This document shows positions 1 to 11,324 of a stretch of 64,000 bases of DNA, piece by piece. Origin of the DNA: Ampelocalamus luodianensis. Lineage: Eukaryota; Streptophyta; Magnoliopsida; Poales; Poaceae. A program made the translations under genes and the position numbers. The stretch lies in assembly GCA_036346255.1 (NCBI GenBank), contig CM070628.1:11671840-11735839 (forward strand). Direction: 5' to 3'. Numbering within the stretch: position 1 is the stretch's first letter; each line of letters starts with the position of its first letter. The notes under the pieces were generated by a model. It was not told the DNA's origin. It was given only the letters and a program-made list of their open reading frames with translations, and did no database searches.

Positions 1-322
1 ACTATACTTACTGGTCCCCAATGAAGGTGAACAGCGAGTCGCTGGGAAGCCCAGACACGCTAATGCGGTGGAACGAGCCACCACTGCGAGCGATGAGCAT
101 ATGAACCATGCGGGTGAGCTGGTCGGGCTTGCTCTGCTGCTGGCTCCACTCCTGGATGTCGATCTCCTGCCAGCAGTAGGGCCCTCCGACCACCCGGCTC
201 CAGGATTTGCAAACCCGGGGCACCACAGTGAGCACCTCCCGAAGGGGGAGGTTGCGAAAGATGAGGCCCAGAGCATCCGGTAATAGCTCTTCCCAACACC
301 TGTACTCACTACACTCTCCCAT
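1..322 (-). CDS. F-box protein, FBW2-like (N-terminal part, runs off the window)
   Basis: F-box proteins are substrate adaptors of SCF ubiquitin ligases; this one resembles plant FBW2. The chosen start is the ATG at 320-322 (MGECSEYRCWEELLPDALG), because the upstream in-frame ATG at 373 lies before a likely splice acceptor at 359-360. Residues about 9-50 carry the F-box pattern: ELLPDALGLIFRNLPLREVL, then VPRVCKSW and YCWQEIDI. About 107 residues are visible, ending LFTFIGDQ at the window edge, where leucine-rich repeats would normally follow. No stop or frameshift is seen. The naming as FBW2 is from recalled family features; any other F-box/LRR protein of this clade would look similar at the N terminus. 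Confidence 0.8.
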
Positions 323-358
323 CCCTCTAGGACTGACCTTACAAGTTATATGATCTAC

Positions 359-1370
359 CTGTTTCAGGAACAAAAATCAATTGCTTTCTGGTAAAATTGC
401 CATAAAATTCACACAATTGAAGCGGCTTCTTCAGAATTTCATGGCGCTGCATATTAACAATACCAAAGTGCTTTCTCTAAAAAAAACAATATAAACGTGC
501 TCAAAGTACTTTCTTGCTTGACTCTGAACAGGTAGTGATCAAAATTTCCAATTTTTCAAAATTCTCCTTTGAGAAAAAATATGCGAAGATCACCATTAAG
601 AAGCAACTATTAAGGTGCCCCAAAAAAAAAAAACCAAAGGACACACAGAATTAGAAAAAGATAAGAAGATATCGAGGTGAATCTACAATTGCAGGCTTCC
701 CCTTACCTGCGAAGAACTTGCGACTAAATTATTGAAACCACACTAGTAATTATGACCCAAGAAATGAATTCCAACCAAGATGCCAGGGAAAAAAAGGGGG
801 GGAAACATGAAATTTCTTTCATCAGTTCAAGAAACGGGCTAAATAGGGCAGAGAAGAGGCCTACCTAGAAGATCACACAGAGATACTAAAAATAGCAGCC
901 TCCTTGGAGCAAAGTGGCTGGGTTATTGGGAGCAAACCCAAATCAGGAAACCTATCCAAGAACCAAATGGAGAGCAAGATGTGAACACCGACCAAAAGCT
1001 AACAAGGAAAGAGCTTTGTTAAGCATCACCTCGCTCACAGGCCCCAATCAGATAGTACCATGAGAGAGGAGGCCACAGATCTAAAGCAAACATTTGCAAA
1101 GATGAAGAACTCGAGAAAGGGGAGGTTCAGGGTGCTAATTGGTGCCTATCTATAAACTATTCCGCTCTCCACAGGCAGGGAAGGTATGGTTCTGGATATT
1201 TGTGAGAAAGAACACAAAAGCTTCAGCTTTTTCTTGTTTTCCCTCACAAAAGAAGAACATAGAATAAAATAGAACCGTCTTTTTCCCCCGAAAGGATTTG
1301 CAAGGAGCACTACAAGAAACAGTTCAAAGATAGGGCATTTTCACGGTCATGAGCTACTTGCGAGGCTTAC
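359..1370 (-). other. Probable 5' leader intron of the F-box gene
   Basis: On the minus strand a donor CTG|GTAAGC ends at 1370-1369 and an acceptor AAACAG ends at 359, leaving a short leader exon piece (358-323) before the ATG. The 1-kb interval is AT-rich and has no coding signal. Leader introns of this size are common in cereal housekeeping genes. This is inferred from splice consensus only; a cDNA would settle it. Confidence 0.55.
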
Positions 1371-1680
1371 CAGATTGTGGAGGGCGAGGAGCTCGAGCTC
1401 TCCGGATCTGTGGAAGCGGGCACCTTAGCGGCGACAGAGTTTAGTGTAACAGTGGAGAGGAGGGACGGTCCCGCGAGAGGGCCAGAAAGTTTCTGCCCTT
1501 TTTGTGCGCGCGTGTTGCGAACGTTTGTTTCCCAATTCGCGAAGAAAAATGCGGGACAGGGGATGACGGGCGGACGCAGGTCAGGTGCACCTTGCAGTTG
1601 CAGCCTTGTCGGTTTCAGCGTTGTGAAAATAGGCCATTACAGGATGTTTAGGCGAAATTTAAAATGAGAATAAAGCATCT
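1371..1680 (-). other. Probable first (non-coding) exon and promoter-proximal region of the F-box gene
   Basis: A locally GC-rich segment sits directly upstream of the inferred leader-intron donor, in contrast to the AT-rich sequence on both sides, as expected for a cereal transcription start region. No convincing TATA box was seen. The short ORFs here on the plus strand have no recognisable domain. Confidence 0.4.
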
Positions 1681-3400
1681 TCACTCGATTATTCATATTA
1701 ATAACAGTCATACCACATACACACAAAAAATCATAACGCATAGTCATCCATCTTAAATGGAAAAAAGAAGTTACCCTCACTTTCACTCTTCTCCAACAAT
1801 TCGTTTCTGCTTATTAACGCCGTACGATTTTCTTGTTTTATTTCCCTTCTCTAGTCATTTTATATATTTTCATGATCTCTCTTGTCTAGGTGGCACACAT
1901 TGTCACTTTCAAGTTCAGTGATTTCTTTCTTAATGGCTTGGTTGGATCAACAAGATATTGGAGTATTTTTTTGAACAATCAAGAAATCTATTATCTTATT
2001 AAAACAGAGTCAAAATAAGTCATCACGTTTGCTCTCAAGGGTTAGAAATTTTCACGTCAATTAGTGAAAAAAAAGATAAAGATCTACGCCGTCGATCGTG
2101 ATGAGTCCAGATTATAATGGTCTAGATTAAAAGAAAGAGCCATATCAATTTGATTAAAGCTGAAATTCAAAATAAAAATAAAATAAAATAAATAAGAAAT
2201 TTGATTTCTATACGGATTCCTAAGTAAAATAGTCCATGTCAAGTACAATAAAACTAAAAATCAGAATAAAAATAAATAAATTATCAATTTGATTTAAATG
2301 TGAATTTCTAAGTAAAATCTCTAAATAATTATAATTAAGAATAAATAAATAAATAAATAAATAAAGGCAATTAGATTTGTATACTAATACAAAAAAACTA
2401 AATTTGGAATAAAAAATAAAATAAAATTAGCAATTTGATTTCGATACAAATTCCAATAATTATAATTCAGATTACTAAAGCAGAATCGAAACAAGCCCCC
2501 ACGTTCGCTCTCAAGGGCTAGAAATTTCCATGTTAATCGATGGAAAAAGTGAAAGATCTACACCGTCAATCATGGTGGATCCAGATTATAACGATCTAGA
2601 TATAAAAGAGTCAATGTCAAATACAATAAAAATGAAATTCAAAATAAAAAATAAAATAAGCAAGCTTATTTCCATGCGAATTCCCAAATAAAAAAGTCCA
2701 TGTCAAGTGTAATAAAACTGAAATTCAAAATAAGAATAAATTTTTTTAGCAATTTGATTCCTACACGAATTCCTAAGTAAAATCCCTATATCACTGTAAT
2801 TTGGAATAAAAATTAAAGAAAAATTAGCGGTTGCATTTTTTCGAATTCTAAGAAAAAAGAATAGAATTTCAGAATAAAAAATAAAAGGAAATTTGTAATT
2901 TGGTTTCCATATGAATTCGTAAATATCTAAAATTTGGAATAAATTAAATAAATTTAGCAATTTGATTTGTATATGAACTCCAATAAAAAACTAAAATGTT
3001 TAGTAAAAATAAAAATTATAACGAGAATAGGACGAATGGAGTCAGAGGAGACATAAAAGAAGCCACCACGTTTACTCTCAATGTCACGTGTTTCTATTGT
3101 TGCTTCCTATGGAATAAAAAAAGTATCTAAAATTTTGAATAACAATAAAGGTTATAATGAGCATCGCACGGATAGTGTCGGTGGAGACCACGGATGAGTG
3201 CAATGGCATCGATATGTCTTGCAAGAAGATATTGACCGAAAGCGAAGAACCGAGGTGGCGAAGACCAAAATGAGAACAATGTCGTGCTGCTCACCTTCGT
3301 CGTTCAACGAGGCCCTGCATGGCAAGTTAACTAAATATTGACTATAAGGTCCAGTTATTATTACTATTTGTTAATTTGAGATCTTTTTAGTTAAATCGAA
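1680..3400. repeat. AT-rich region with three diverged tandem units
   Basis: No gene is visible. A conserved block containing CACGTTTGCTCTCAAGGG recurs at 2024, 2500 and, more diverged, 3067. In the first two copies it is followed by a TAGAAATTT block, then AAGATCTACGCCGTC or AAGATCTACACCGTC, and a CCAGATTATAA block. The spacing is about 476 and 567 bp. Between the blocks the sequence is mostly AATAAAATAAA-like and TAGCAATTTGATT phrases. This looks like an old tandem or nested duplication of an unidentified repeat. From 3110 to 3400 nothing is recognised. Confidence 0.5.
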
Positions 3401-3905
3401 TAAATAGATGGTATTTCATCATTGTTTCCTGTGTGAGTTAGCTACTGATCTCGGACTAGTTCAGAATACACAGAGGATTCCTGAATTGTATTTTTGGATC
3501 CCGACATCACCGATGTGACAAACAAATCATAGTCTGATCCAAGACTAGCAAGAATATAGGTCACAACTTCTTCATCGCGCAGAGGATACCCAATGGACGC
3601 CATGGGGTATCGACTAATCTCTTCATCTTTTGGAAGTAATCAACAGCAGGTGTATCCTTCTTCTGGTTTGCGAATTGAAGCCAGATCTGCATGACCTATG
3701 CCCTTGAATGTGAAGCAAACATTTGCTCCAGATTAGTTCACACTTCTCGTGCGGTGGATAGAAACAAAACTTGTGTCAGGATCTCTTCATTGAGAGATGC
3801 GAGTAGTGCGCTCAGGATTAGTTGTTCTTGCTGATGCCATAGCAGGAACGCTAGATTTTGAATCTGACAAGCACCATCTTCAGTAGATTCTGTGATGATT
3901 GCAGG

Positions 3906-6900
3906 TAGGGATGGCAACGGGACCATTCCCCGTCGGGAAGTGGTGGAACATCCCCATCCCCAAGAGACGAAAAATTCCCCGTCCCCATCCCCATCCCGTC
4001 CTCGGGTGCTATTCTTCCCCCGTCTCCGTCCCCATCGGGTTATCGGGGCCCCACGGGGACCCATACCCGCAAGTTGGATCCCGAAAGAAGAAAAAAATAA
4101 GATTCATAATGTTATAAAATGAGTATGAATATTCATGTGAGGACCCGGAACATTTAACTAGTAACACTTAACCTCCAAATGGTTCTAGTGTTACTAACTA
4201 AACATTCTAAGCCTCGATGGACATATGCTTCCTGAACTGCAACATATGCACATCATCACAAATTACACATCATTTCCATACAACAAATATTACTAAGTTC
4301 AACAACGACATACATAAAGTAAAGTTATTACAAAAGAGAGCCGACCGGCCAAATAGAACAATATACAAGAATGACAGCGGAAGCAAAAACGCCATAAGAT
4401 GGCTAGAACAAAAGTCGACCGGTTAGCCATACACCCACAAGGCAACCGACCAGGGCCGCCAAGCTAGTCGCCATGCAAGCTACCACAACACATTTCATAA
4501 AAGTGAGGCCCTCGTGCTCACCTTCTTCCTCTGCAACAAAACAATTAAGCGTAGCAGCCAGTACAAAGATTGTCTTTGTACCCGCAAGACCAGACGTGTG
4601 GAATAGCGGACATATTCATAAACTACATGCAAGATTATTTAGGTGGAGGTTGTATGTCTCATTTTGCATGAAGCCAACTTTATTTGAAATAATGTAATAT
4701 ATTTCAAAAGCAAGTTTGCAAATCTGTTTTGTTATCAAAGCAATGATGAAGTAAAGATACATACAAGTAACCACGGAAATGACTATCCCAATAGCCACCA
4801 CAACATAGCACGAATCCCGATTCGTACCACCCATCAAGTTTTAATTTAAAAGGTTGTAGTCTAACTCTTGAAAGACCTTGCAAGCGTGTCCATAACCTAG
4901 GACGAGGCTATTCGAATAGTTTTAACCCTGCAGGGTGTACCAATGTACCCACACTTCGATCGCCTTCAAGCCACAAGCACACTACAGAAGGTATGCCGGC
5001 CCGCTAAGTCCTACGAGACATTTCCAATCTTGTGTATTAACTACGAGCCGCTCATATGGATAGAAACCCATATGCTTACATTGCAAACCGAAGACAACAA
5101 ATCCCATCACGGGTGAAGTCTTTCGGACACTACTGTCTCCCAACACCATCCCTCCTGCGACTCCTGCGACTGGAGCCAATACACGCCAAAGTACTAAGTC
5201 AAGAGAGGTCCCATACCCTCTAATGTGGTTAGCACGCTAAAATGCTTGGTTTAGTGTAACAAGATGTTCGGTCCTTGTTGACCGGGCACCATTCGATCAC
5301 ACCCAAAATCACACCATCATACCATTGTGCCCAAGTCTAAATCATTTTGTTTTCAGTTTTAGTTTTCATAAGTAGACAAGGCACAAGGTGGAAATCATAA
5401 TCATAATAAGTTTTAAGTGATCAAGGTTATCGACAAGTCGATAACCGCCCATTTCTAGAAACTAAGCATGGCTAAGCAATTAATTCGCAACTACTAAGTG
5501 ACAAGAGCCCATCCATGAACTCTAAATCACAGCGAGTAACCTAGGCTCATGGTAGTAGAGGATAATCATTTGCTAAGGAATGCATCTACTAGGCCAACTA
5601 TTAACACAAAGTAGCAATGCATACATAGAATTTGTAATCAACATAAATACTTAAAATCTGGGATTAACATGATCAAAGCGCTTGCCTTCTTGCTGTTGCT
5701 CGTTGTTGTGGAGGGTCGCTCTCGGGATTACCGCAAATGTCGAATCCTAAGCGCAAAGGCAAAAAGAACCAAGAACAACCAATAAGACTAGCAACACTTA
5801 ACAAAAGAGCAAGCAAAATTATCCAAATGCGTGAAACTTATACACAAGGTGAAATACGAATATACCAAGACATAGAAACTGGAAAAACCTAATTTGGATT
5901 TGTGGTGCAAAAGATATTACCAAAACCCATTTTCTACCATAATTAGCATGTAGCAAAAATATTTTCTAGAAAGATTTTGAAGCTGAAATTTTTATGGTAT
6001 CTACCTATTGGTATAGAGGTAACCCATATAAAATTTCAGGTCATTTGGAGTTAAAATGATTTAGTTATGATTTTTCTAAGATGCAAAACTAGCATAATGC
6101 ACTTCGAGAAATATAAACATGTGCAAAACCTATTTCACATTATAGAATGATAACAGAGGATTTCCTAACATCAAATTTCTATTTTTAGGATTTACAGGAA
6201 TTCTTGGTGTCTATTACATCATTAAATGAATTTTTAAGTCTTGCTAATAAGGTTAAATCTACTAACATATTTTTAAGTGTGATTTAGGCCTTCCACCATT
6301 TTAGATTAAAGTTTAGTTAATAACAAATTTATCAAAGTTAAAATCATACAATTATCGGATATCTGAGAAAAGATATGCATTTTCCAAGTTTTAATACAAT
6401 TCTAGAATATATAAAAATAGCGAGAAAACAAGCTATTCTTAACTAAACAATTTCACTCATTGGAACATGCTTAAATCCATTTTTATAATAAACTAAAGTG
6501 ACAACATAATTTATTACCGTTGGAATTATCTAAAAGCGATTAAAATGAATTAGTTATGAGTTTCTAAAGTTTTTATATCATTTCGGTTGTTAAACAAATA
6601 CTTACGAAATACTGAACCACCCAATTAAAAGAAAACAGCGTGGGCGCTCGCCACCCTTGATCTAACATCCTACGGCTCCGCGCAGAAAAGCAGCGCACGC
6701 GCCAAACCTAATCGAGCCGCGTTGGATCACGATCCAACGGCTCCGCGAAGGTGTATGCATCCGGACGGTGCGGTTGCTTGGGCCAATCCCAGCCGCAGAT
6801 CTGCTGATGGACGGTCCAGAGCGCACCAACGGTCGGAAGGTCCGATTGCACACACGATCTCAGCCGTTGATCTCAAGATCGACGGTCGAGAATGATCAAG

Positions 6901-9554
6901 GCATCCGGAGGGTCCGAATGCACTCACGATCTGGGCCGCAGATCTAAAAACGAACGGTAGATATTGACCGCAGTTCAAAGGAAGATGCTGACATGTGGGA
7001 CCGCATGTCGGTGACTTCGAGTCACCACGCGGTTTAACCCACGCGCGCGATTGCTGCACCGCCCACTTGTCGATCGAGTGGCGGTTAGGACAGAATTTAA
7101 TGATTCCAATGATTACCATTAATTAGGCACTAATGACTACTGGAATTTGATTTTAATCCCTCGGGCCCACAAGACAGCGACCCAGAGGAGATTCCGACAG
7201 CGATTTAACCGCCGACACATTAACTAACCAATGATTAGCATTAATGATGTAGGAACAGTGCGGGATTGAACCAGAGAGCGAGTTAAGGATATTGGGCCCA
7301 CTAGTCAGTGGCTCAACAACAACGATTAAGACATAATTAATAACTAATGATTAGCAATTAATGTGTCCTAATCGGATGCGAAACGGAGTCGCTGCGTGCG
7401 GCAAAACCGAGTGAGTTCAACGGCAAATCGCGGCGTCATCGCGCGCGGCGCCGAACAAGACCCAAAATGGATTCGCAACAATGATGCGAACCTAATGGTA
7501 GCATTCTCGTGGCGAGGACTAGAACGCGGCTGGCGGAAAACGAAAATGGAGCTTCGCTAAACATGAAAATCGCGATGAGCTCCATGCGAGCCTAGGGTGC
7601 GGTGCGAGCTTCTAAGGACTAATAAGAAGCTACCTTAGTGACAAGAAGCTTCGAAGATGGCGGAGATGCTTGATCACGGAAAGCTTCATGGACATGAAGA
7701 AGAAAGGTTGAAAACGACACTCGAGCCAAATGAGTGATACCAAAGCATCAAAATAGCTTCATAATGATTCACGAAGCTACATGAGCAAGCAATTGGAAAA
7801 TGGAGCACTCACTGGTGAGGAAGAAGATGACCAATTAGCCGAATTTGAACAAACTAAATTGGACAATTCACGAGAATCAAATCCAAAATCAAGTGAGGAA
7901 ATGTTCAGGAAGTAAATAGATAAGGTTAGGGCAAAGAAACATGAAGGAGGACCACTGGAACACCAAGAACACCAATGAAGCTTCACGGGTCAACAATGGC
8001 GATTTGCCATTTTTGAGGTGTTAGGCTCCAACATCGAGAATGAAGCTTGATGGTGGTCTAAAGAAATACCAGGAGGCATTGAGAGTGCTTATAAGGCCAA
8101 GAAAGTGTTAGGGTTTGCACCACTCATGTTTGAGTGGCAAAGCACAAAACACAATGCTGTGGCCAGACAAGGAAAAGGGTGTAGACGTGCACTAGGGCAT
8201 GGCCTTGCAGTACCTCCCATACCCTAAGCGTCGGCTAGGGTGGCTTTAGGAGCAAGAAATGACACCGCCATTACTCCCCTACAGCTCACGGCGCGGAGGT
8301 AGAAGACGACCGGCGAAAAGGTTCGGTGACTCACGGCCGTTGGATGAGACACGAGCGGTGAGATAGCGCCACGCCTACGGGCTTTAAAACACAACGGAGA
8401 TATTGCGAACCCTACGATTAGAAATGAGCGGCTCGGATAGCTCCACGTTGCAAACTCAAATTACAACGAAGAACGCGCGGCGTTGGATCTTAATCCAACG
8501 GCTCTAATTCAAAAATGCAACCGGAGGGTCCGAAAGTTTCGGCGCATCTCGATGGTTGGATGGAGATCTAACGGTTGACATTGGACTTGCAGCGGAAGGT
8601 CCGAAATGATACACGCCGCGGGCGTGCGATTTAGATCTAACGGTTGAGATCCACGCGCGTTTTAAAGAGTGGCTCGGTGCATTTAGTTGATGGACCAAGT
8701 CGATTGGCGAGCCCGAGTCGACTCGAACCCGAGTAACATAAAACCAGTTTGACTTTGAAATAAAGCAGAGACTTTGAAAGATTTATTTGAGGTAGCAAAT
8801 TAACTCCAAAAATTATGAAATTTTTACAGAGCTTGCTAACTCAGATATCAACCTTGTGTAAAATTTTCAGAGGTTTTTATACTATGAATAAATCTCCAAA
8901 ATTCTGCAAGGCTCTGTTTTAATGTTTGACTAAGAGTCAAACAGGTTTGTACCTCTAAAAATATTCAAACAATTTCTAAAAATTGTAAAATTTTTCAGAG
9001 GGGTCACATACCATCACAGAGACTTAGGAAAAATATTTTCAGAGGATGATCATAAGATTTGACAAGATTGTTTTTGGAATAGCAAGATTTGGATCAACAA
9101 GACTTGTGACAATGTAATTCCATAATTCCTTGAACAAGAATTGATTGGCACAACAGGAAATACATGATGTAAGAAAAAGTTTTAATTTCTACTCATTTTC
9201 TTACATTTGAAACACAAGCCCAAAATTTGGGATGTTACAATTCACATGCAATACTAAAATGACAATGTTTTTTGATTAATTAGCATCTGAAAAGTAAAGA
9301 ATGCAAATAAGATTATTTGGCTATCGCATTATCGGGTTGTGCGGTACTGAGCTAGTGGCCTACATGTCTTATTGGGGCCCCAAGCGGGTAACGGGGATGG
9401 GGAGTAGGGGAATGTCCTCATCCCCGTTTCACCCGATGGGGAATTGTATTTGCATATTAGCATCCCTGTGGGGGAAGAAATAGCCTCATCCCCGTCCCCT
9501 AATAGATGAATTCCCCGTCGGGGAATGGGGAATGGGGCCCCATTGCCATCCCTA
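3906..9554. mobile_element. Non-autonomous hAT element, itself split by an LTR insertion
   Basis: The ends are inverted copies of TAGGGATGGCAA, close to the Ac/Ds-type terminus. It is flanked by a perfect 8-bp target duplication ATTGCAGG at 3898-3905 and 9555-9562. Subterminal sequence on both sides is rich in CCCCGTCCCC/GGGGATGGGG motifs. Without the nested LTR element (4136-9239) its own length is about 545 bp. No transposase is seen. Confidence 0.85.
4136..9239 (-). mobile_element. 5.1-kb LTR-type unit without genes (giant solo LTR or LARD-like element)
   Basis: The unit begins TGTGAGGACC and ends GATGTTACA (TG...CA) with a perfect 5-bp duplication ATTCA at 4131-4135 and 9240-9244. On the minus strand it starts TGTAACATCCC, matching the starts of the units at 38,359, 38,813 and 60,308. 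Minus-strand wording around 5055 (GGGTTTCTATCC) matches 40,750, so it belongs to the same family. A TATA-like CTTATAAG lies near 8090. Two segments near 6600-7000 and 8450-8660 resemble each other (CCAACGGCT, GGAGGGTCCGAA phrases). No primer-binding site, gag or pol is visible. It lies inside the hAT element. Confidence 0.7.
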
Positions 9555-9784
9555 ATTGCAGGCGGACATTGGTTTGTTCCATCTACAAACCCCAACAAGC
9601 TGTTGACTTCGTAAATACGGGATCAGCTGCGCTTTCCACAGGAGGTGATTCTCATGACTGAGTGTCACCGTTACGAAGTGGTTGGAGGACGCCATGAGTT
9701 GTAATCTGGGCGCCATGGATCCATACATGCTCGAGGTGGAAGACGAGTTCGTCATAGAGCTTTGGGTGGACATCCCTGATCGTG

Positions 9785-9958
9785 GCTCTGATACTATGTA
9801 AAAGTATGAAATATTATCGCAAGAGAACCTCAAGGGTTCATCTGAATTTATACTCACCAAGAGTTACAGATAAGGAACATTACAATCCAATTAGGCAAGG
9901 AAGCTCTAATCGTATACAACTTGGAGACATTGAAACGTATATTGCCAGAATTGCTACA
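9785..9958 (-). repeat. Copia 5' LTR with adjacent primer-binding site
   Basis: Minus strand: the LTR occupies about 9958-9797 and is followed by TAGTATCAGAGC (9796-9785). This is one mismatch from TGGTATCAGAGC, the initiator-Met tRNA primer site of Ty1/copia elements. The right LTR end is put at TTGCTACA (9958), where LINE sequence begins. Confidence 0.6.
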
Positions 9959-10249
9959 GTTAAGGGCAATGACAAGAGACTCCAGAATATTTACGAGAAG
10001 TGCTTGCGGAATCCAACTTCTTTAAAAACCTGGAACCAAACCTCCCTTGCGTAGCTACAACCGAGTAACAGATGGTTTAGCGTCTCAGGTTCCTGTTGGC
10101 AAAGCAAACAAGTCGGATTGTTTGGCAGGTTGCCACGCTGGAGCCTGTCAGCCGTCCAACAACGATCTTGGAGCGCGATCCAGACGAAGAACATGTATTT
10201 CAAAGGCGCCCAAGTCTTCTAGAGAAAAGTACTGCAAGGAGGTCGTACC
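9959..10249 (-). pseudogene. LINE-type retrotransposon, C-terminal zf-RVT fragment
   Basis: The minus-strand frame from 10203 reads WIALQDRCWTADRLQRG, CLLCQQEPETLNHLLLGC and REVWFQV, the zinc-binding reverse-transcriptase domain (zf-RVT) found at the end of many plant non-LTR elements. It is the downstream half of the LINE whose upstream part lies at 17,227-17,780. The two are separated by the copia element at 10,250-17,221 with its GTACC duplication. Confidence 0.75.
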
Positions 10250-11286
10250 TGTTGGAAATTGGCCCATATGACTTAGGACTATTTTCTATAATTCCAAAGC
10301 ATTTATGGTTTAGTACCATATTGCTAAGGAAAGATGGAGATGACCAACATATAAGGTGGAGTTCTTGCCACTCCTTAAAACATGTGACACATGGATGAGG
10401 GTGGCATGAGGAGGGCTCTGGCTAAACACACACACGCACGCACGCGCGCGCACGTTCGCGTATTTTTGCGTGAAAAATCGCGTGACTTGTGACTTGCGGC
10501 CGCGGCCGTGCGTGGCGTGGCGCGCCATTTGGCGACCAAGTCCACCTTATTTTTGCTGAACCATGCATCTCTCTCTCTCTGTTTGAATGAGATTCAAATG
10601 CTTGAATTTGAGGCTTTATTGAGTGATGATGACATGACGATTACGGTGGGTAAATGGTCGGTTAAGTGTGACGATTACGATGGGTCAATGGTGGTTAAGT
10701 GTAGCGATTACGATGGGTAAATGATCGGTTAAGTGTGACGATTACCGATGGGTAAATGGTTGGTTAAGTGTGTCGATTACGATGGGTAAATGGATCATTT
10801 AATCTGTCGATTATCGCCCGCATCTATATATGTATGGAGACGTCCAGTGCATAGCGTGTAGAAGAATAGCCTCCATTCCTTCTTCCTTCTAATCTGTGTT
10901 GTTGTACTGCGGCGTCTGAACCTTGTCGACTCTTCTTCTCGGCGTGCACCGTGAAGAAGGGAAGCGGTATCTCGAACCGTTCTCGCCGTGAAGACACGCG
11001 CGGGGCGGCAATAAGGTTTACGGGTAGCGCATCTGCGCGACCGCTTCTTTCGCATCTGCGACATCTACGTTTACGCATTGCATCAAGTCTGCGCCGCCGT
11101 GTTCTTCATCGGACCCATCGTAAGTCTATCGTGTGATTGATTGACTTGTTTACATCACATTTTTCATATATTGCGAAGTACAATGAGTTGTCTGCATTGT
11201 CGATCTTGTTTTATGCATCATTAGTCTTTTGCAATATTTGTCTTTTAATAAAATCTGGAATTAAAATATTGCCCTCATTTTCAACA
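10250..11286 (+). repeat. 5' LTR of the copia element
   Basis: The 1037-bp LTR contains a CACACACACGCACGCACGCG tract (about 10,425), an array of five 33-35-bp units around CGATTACGATGGGTAAATGG (10,637-10,800), and a TATA-like CTATATAT at 10,824-10,831. This ordering suggests a U3 promoter with an upstream repeat array. The 3' LTR has the same layout. Confidence 0.85.
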
Positions 11287-11324
11287 TTCCAGAAACCTTA
11301 TTGTAAACTTTGTTGCAACACAAC

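Larger units (their letters stand above)
3400..9958 (-). mobile_element. Ty1/copia retrotransposon remnant (5' LTR, PBS, part of gag), split by a hAT insertion
   Basis: Read on the minus strand, it starts with a short LTR (9797-9958), then a primer-binding site, then gag. The gag N-terminal part (9860-9563) includes residues like SHENHLLWKAQLIPYLRSQQ, followed by a frameshift near 9600. Across the hAT insertion it resumes at 3897 with LLWHQQEQLILSALLASLNE and FLSTAREVW, which is the typical UBN2/copia gag pattern, and runs out near 3400. No protease, integrase or reverse transcriptase was found, so it is a 5' fragment. The two gag halves join exactly across the 8-bp duplication of the hAT, which confirms the order of insertion. 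Confidence 0.7.

Noticed and set aside
1377..1667. 96-codon plus-strand ORF opposite the F-box leader exon
   Set aside because: No domain; it lies in the GC-rich transcription start region of the minus-strand gene.
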